Source of the DNA: Streptomyces speibonae
Lineage (GTDB): Bacteria; Actinomycetota; Actinomycetes; Streptomycetales; Streptomycetaceae
Direction: 5' to 3'
Assembly: GCA_000715605.1 (NCBI GenBank)
Contig: KL568564.1
Coordinates: 36,265 to 44,349 of the forward strand
DNA length: 8,085 bases
Numbering within the stretch: the first letter of the stretch is position 1; each line of letters opens with the position of its first letter. The translations under genes and the position numbers were made by a program. The notes under the pieces are model-generated. The model did not search any database. It had not been told where the DNA came from and saw only the letters and a list, made by a program, of their open reading frames with translations. Below are positions 6,418 to 8,085 of this stretch, piece after piece.

Positions 6418-7437
6418 TCAGCCGATCGTGCCGCTGGGCCGCGGCGCGAGTCCCGCCGCCCGGTAGCACGCGTCGATCAGCCGCATCGTGGCCACCGCGT
6501 CGTCCGGGTCCAGCGGCAGCGGAGCACCCTCGCGCACCCGGGCGGCGAACGCCTCCAGCTGATACGTGTACGACGACCGGGTGCCCAGGCGCTCCGTGCG
6601 CTCGCCGTCCGCCGTACGGACCACGACCCGGTCGTCCCGCTGCGGCAGCACGAAGTTCGGGGCGCTCGCCTCGCCCCGCTCACCGACCAGCCTCAGGCTC
6701 ATCTCCAGCCCTTCGTACGCCATGTGGCAGCGGGCGGTGCCCGTCGCGCCGCCGGGGAACTCCAGCTCGGCGTCGAGCCACTCGTCCACCCCTGGCGCGC
6801 CCGCCCGCTCACCCGCCCGGGCGGAGACCAGGCGCGGCGCGCCGCCCGCCCAGGGCGCCAGCATGCGCAGCGCGTGCAGGCCGTAGCAGCCGAGGTCCAT
6901 CAGGGCACCGCCGGCCAGGGACAGCGACCAGCGCGGGTCGGTGGCCTCCGGGGCGGGGATCGCCACCACGGTCTCCACGTGGCGCAGGGCGCCGAGCTCA
7001 CCGGAGGCCAGCAGCTCGTGCAGCCGGCGGGTGACCGGGTGGAAGAGGTAGTGGAACGCCTCCATGAAGACGGTGCCGGATTTCGCCGCCGCCTCCCGCA
7101 CCCGCCGCGCCTCCTCGGCGTTGCTCGCCGACGGCTTCTCCGTCAGGACGTGCTTGCCCGCCTCCAGCGCCGCCAGGTTCCACGGGCCGTGCAGACCGTT
7201 GGCGAGCGGGTTGTAGACGACGTCGACCTCGGGATCGGCCAGCAGCTCGCGGTAGGACCCCGCGACCCGCTCCACGCCGTGCGCCGCGGCGAAGGCGCCC
7301 GCGCGGTCCCGGTCGCGCGCGGCCACCGCGACAAGCCGGTGGCCGCCCGCCCGTGCCGGGGCGACGAGGGAGCGCTCGGTGATCCGCGCGGCTCCCAGGA
7401 TTCCGATGCGCAGGGGTGCGCGGGCGGGCTCGCTCAT
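6418..7437 (-). CDS. Gfo/Idh/MocA oxidoreductase, dihydrodiol dehydrogenase/GFOR-like subfamily
   Basis: A 339-residue NAD(P)-dependent oxidoreductase. The Rossmann motif is RIGILGAARI (10-19). VYNPLANGLHGPW (73-85) and TEKPSASNAEEA (98-109) follow, with catalytic Lys100. At the position where inositol dehydrogenases have Asp-x3-His, this protein reads DLGCY (180-184), giving Asp-x3-Tyr. Together with GGALMDLGCYGLH this is the pattern of dimeric dihydrodiol dehydrogenase and glucose-fructose-oxidoreductase-like enzymes, where Lys and Tyr act. It may therefore reduce or oxidise a pyranose or keto-sugar rather than a classical inositol. The ATG at 7437 overlaps the stop of the upstream gene (ATGA, 7434-7437) and has GAGGAGGT (7454 to 7447) 9 nt upstream. 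An in-frame extension up to 7539 would give a Gly/Arg-rich leader not typical of the family and was not used. The physiological substrate is unknown. Confidence 0.87.
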   Translation of the reverse strand: MSEPARAPLRIGILGAARITERSLVAPARAGGHRLVAVAARDRDRAGAFAAAHGVERVAGSYRELLADPEVDVVYNPLANGLHGPWNLAALEAGKHVLTEKPSASNAEEARRVREAAAKSGTVFMEAFHYLFHPVTRRLHELLASGELGALRHVETVVAIPAPEATDPRWSLSLAGGALMDLGCYGLHALRMLAPWAGGAPRLVSARAGERAGAPGVDEWLDAELEFPGGATGTARCHMAYEGLEMSLRLVGERGEASAPNFVLPQRDDRVVVRTADGERTERLGTRSSYTYQLEAFAARVREGAPLPLDPDDAVATMRLIDACYRAAGLAPRPSGTIG

Positions 7438-8085
7438 GCGTGCCGTACCTCCTCGAGGGTGACAGGCCGGTGCTCGTGCAACGACAGTGTGCACGCCTCC
7501 GCGATCCAGCCCGCCTCCAGGGCGTCCGCGACCGTGCACGGCGAGGGCCGGGAACCGGCGACGACCTCGGTGAACGCCGTCAGTTCGGCCCGGTAGGCGG
7601 CGGTGAAGCGGTCCATGAAGAAGTCGTGCGGGGTGCCCGCGGGGAAGGTCACGCCCGGCTCCACCGACCGCAGTGGCAGCTTGTCCTCCAGGCCGACCGC
7701 GATGGAGTCCCGGAAGCCGTGCAGCTCCATGCGGACGTCGTAGCCGCGGGCGTTGTGCCGGCTGTTGGAGACCACCGCGAGGGTGCCGTCGTCCAGGGTG
7801 AGCAGCGCGCCCGTGGTGTCGGCGTCGCCCGCCTCCTTGATGAAGGCGGCGCCCCGGTTGCCGCCGGCCGCGTACACCTCGCCCACCTCGCGGCCGGTCA
7901 CCCAGCGGATGATGTCGAAGTCGTGCACCGAGCAGTCGCGGAAGATGCCCCCGGACGCGGCGATGTACGCGGCCGGCGGCGGCGCCGGGTCGAGCGTCGT
8001 CGAGCGCACCGTGTGCAGATCGCCCAGCTCACCACCGCGCACGGCCTCCCGAGCGGCCACGAAGCCGGCGTCGAACCGGCGGGTG
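7434..8085 (-). CDS. inositol 2-dehydrogenase-like oxidoreductase (Gfo/Idh/MocA family), 5' end outside window
   Basis: The visible part is 216 codons, the C-terminal two-thirds of a Gfo/Idh/MocA enzyme. The reading frame stays open to the right edge and the outermost residues (TRRFDAGFVAAREAV) match the family interior after the Lys motif (compare G-F-x-R-R-F/Y-D). The NAD-binding domain is therefore beyond the window, and the GTG at 8060 is internal, not a start. RDCSVHDFDIIRW contains the Asp-x3-His pair (Asp at 7935-7937, His at 7923-7925), diagnostic of the IolG-like active site. The stop overlaps the start of the next gene by 4 bp, so the two are translationally coupled. It is likely a second myo-/scyllo-/chiro-inositol dehydrogenase complementing the one at 5340-6359. 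Isomer preference cannot be read from the sequence. Confidence 0.85.
   Translation of the reverse strand, partial: TRRFDAGFVAAREAVRGGELGDLHTVRSTTLDPAPPPAAYIAASGGIFRDCSVHDFDIIRWVTGREVGEVYAAGGNRGAAFIKEAGDADTTGALLTLDDGTLAVVSNSRHNARGYDVRMELHGFRDSIAVGLEDKLPLRSVEPGVTFPAGTPHDFFMDRFTAAYRAELTAFTEVVAGSRPSPCTVADALEAGWIAEACTLSLHEHRPVTLEEVRHA

Noticed and set aside
7438..7539. Upstream start extending the 6418-7437 oxidoreductase by 34 residues
   Set aside because: The extra part is Gly/Arg-rich, lies inside the upstream gene and precedes the normal Rossmann start. ATG 7437 has a strong ribosome binding site and the ATGA overlap.
6370..7596. Plus-strand open frame of 408 codons opposite the right-hand oxidoreductases
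   Set aside because: Antisense shadow of two genes with clear catalytic motifs; Arg/Gln/Val-rich with no recognisable fold.
1..8085. Mobile element, CRISPR array, tRNA or toxin-antitoxin content
   Set aside because: No transposase motifs, terminal repeats, regularly spaced repeats or tRNA-like cloverleaf were seen. The gene order is a coherent catabolic locus with uniform composition.

Overview
The window is very GC-rich DNA with strong third-position GC bias, GGAGG-type ribosome binding sites, GTG/TTG starts and a serine/glycine-rich lipoprotein linker. This points to an actinomycete, most likely a Streptomyces (inference from style and protein similarity; no search was run). It holds eight genes, two of them cut by the window edges, and all fit one catabolic locus for myo-inositol or a close cyclitol/sugar.

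Layout. On the left, reading leftward, are iolC (91-1080), a PfkB-family 5-dehydro-2-deoxygluconokinase, and the first codons of a downstream gene (1-77, TTG start), probably an aldolase-like (beta/alpha)8 protein. A 320-bp divergent intergenic region (1081-1400) separates them from a rightward five-gene operon: a solute-binding lipoprotein (1401-2420), an RbsC-type permease (about 2420-3496), a single-domain ABC ATPase (3502-4413), an IolE-like inosose dehydratase (4415-5317) and an IolG-like inositol 2-dehydrogenase (5340-6359). Gaps are 22 bp or less and some genes overlap. On the right a convergent leftward pair encodes two more Gfo/Idh/MocA oxidoreductases: 6418-7437, with a Lys/Tyr-type active site, and 7434-8085, with an Asp-x3-His inositol-dehydrogenase site and its 5' end outside the window. 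They overlap by 4 bp (ATGA).

How the genes work together (inference from families): the ABC importer brings in the polyol, IolG-type enzymes oxidise it to inosose, the IolE-type enzyme dehydrates the inosose, and IolC phosphorylates the later intermediate 5-dehydro-2-deoxygluconate. The aldolase, IolB, IolD and IolA steps are not in the window and may lie to the left. The extra oxidoreductases may widen the range to other inositol isomers or keto-sugars.

The most notable non-coding signal is in the divergent region. Two outward-facing TTGACA -35 boxes lie in an almost exact dyad centred at 1226.5. Each arm has the pattern ATGT-N4-ACAAA-N-TATTGACA, and each arm can also be read as two TGT..ACA-like half-motifs 11 bp apart. 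This looks like a shared operator for both operons. No mobile element, CRISPR array, tRNA, rRNA or clearly novel system was found.
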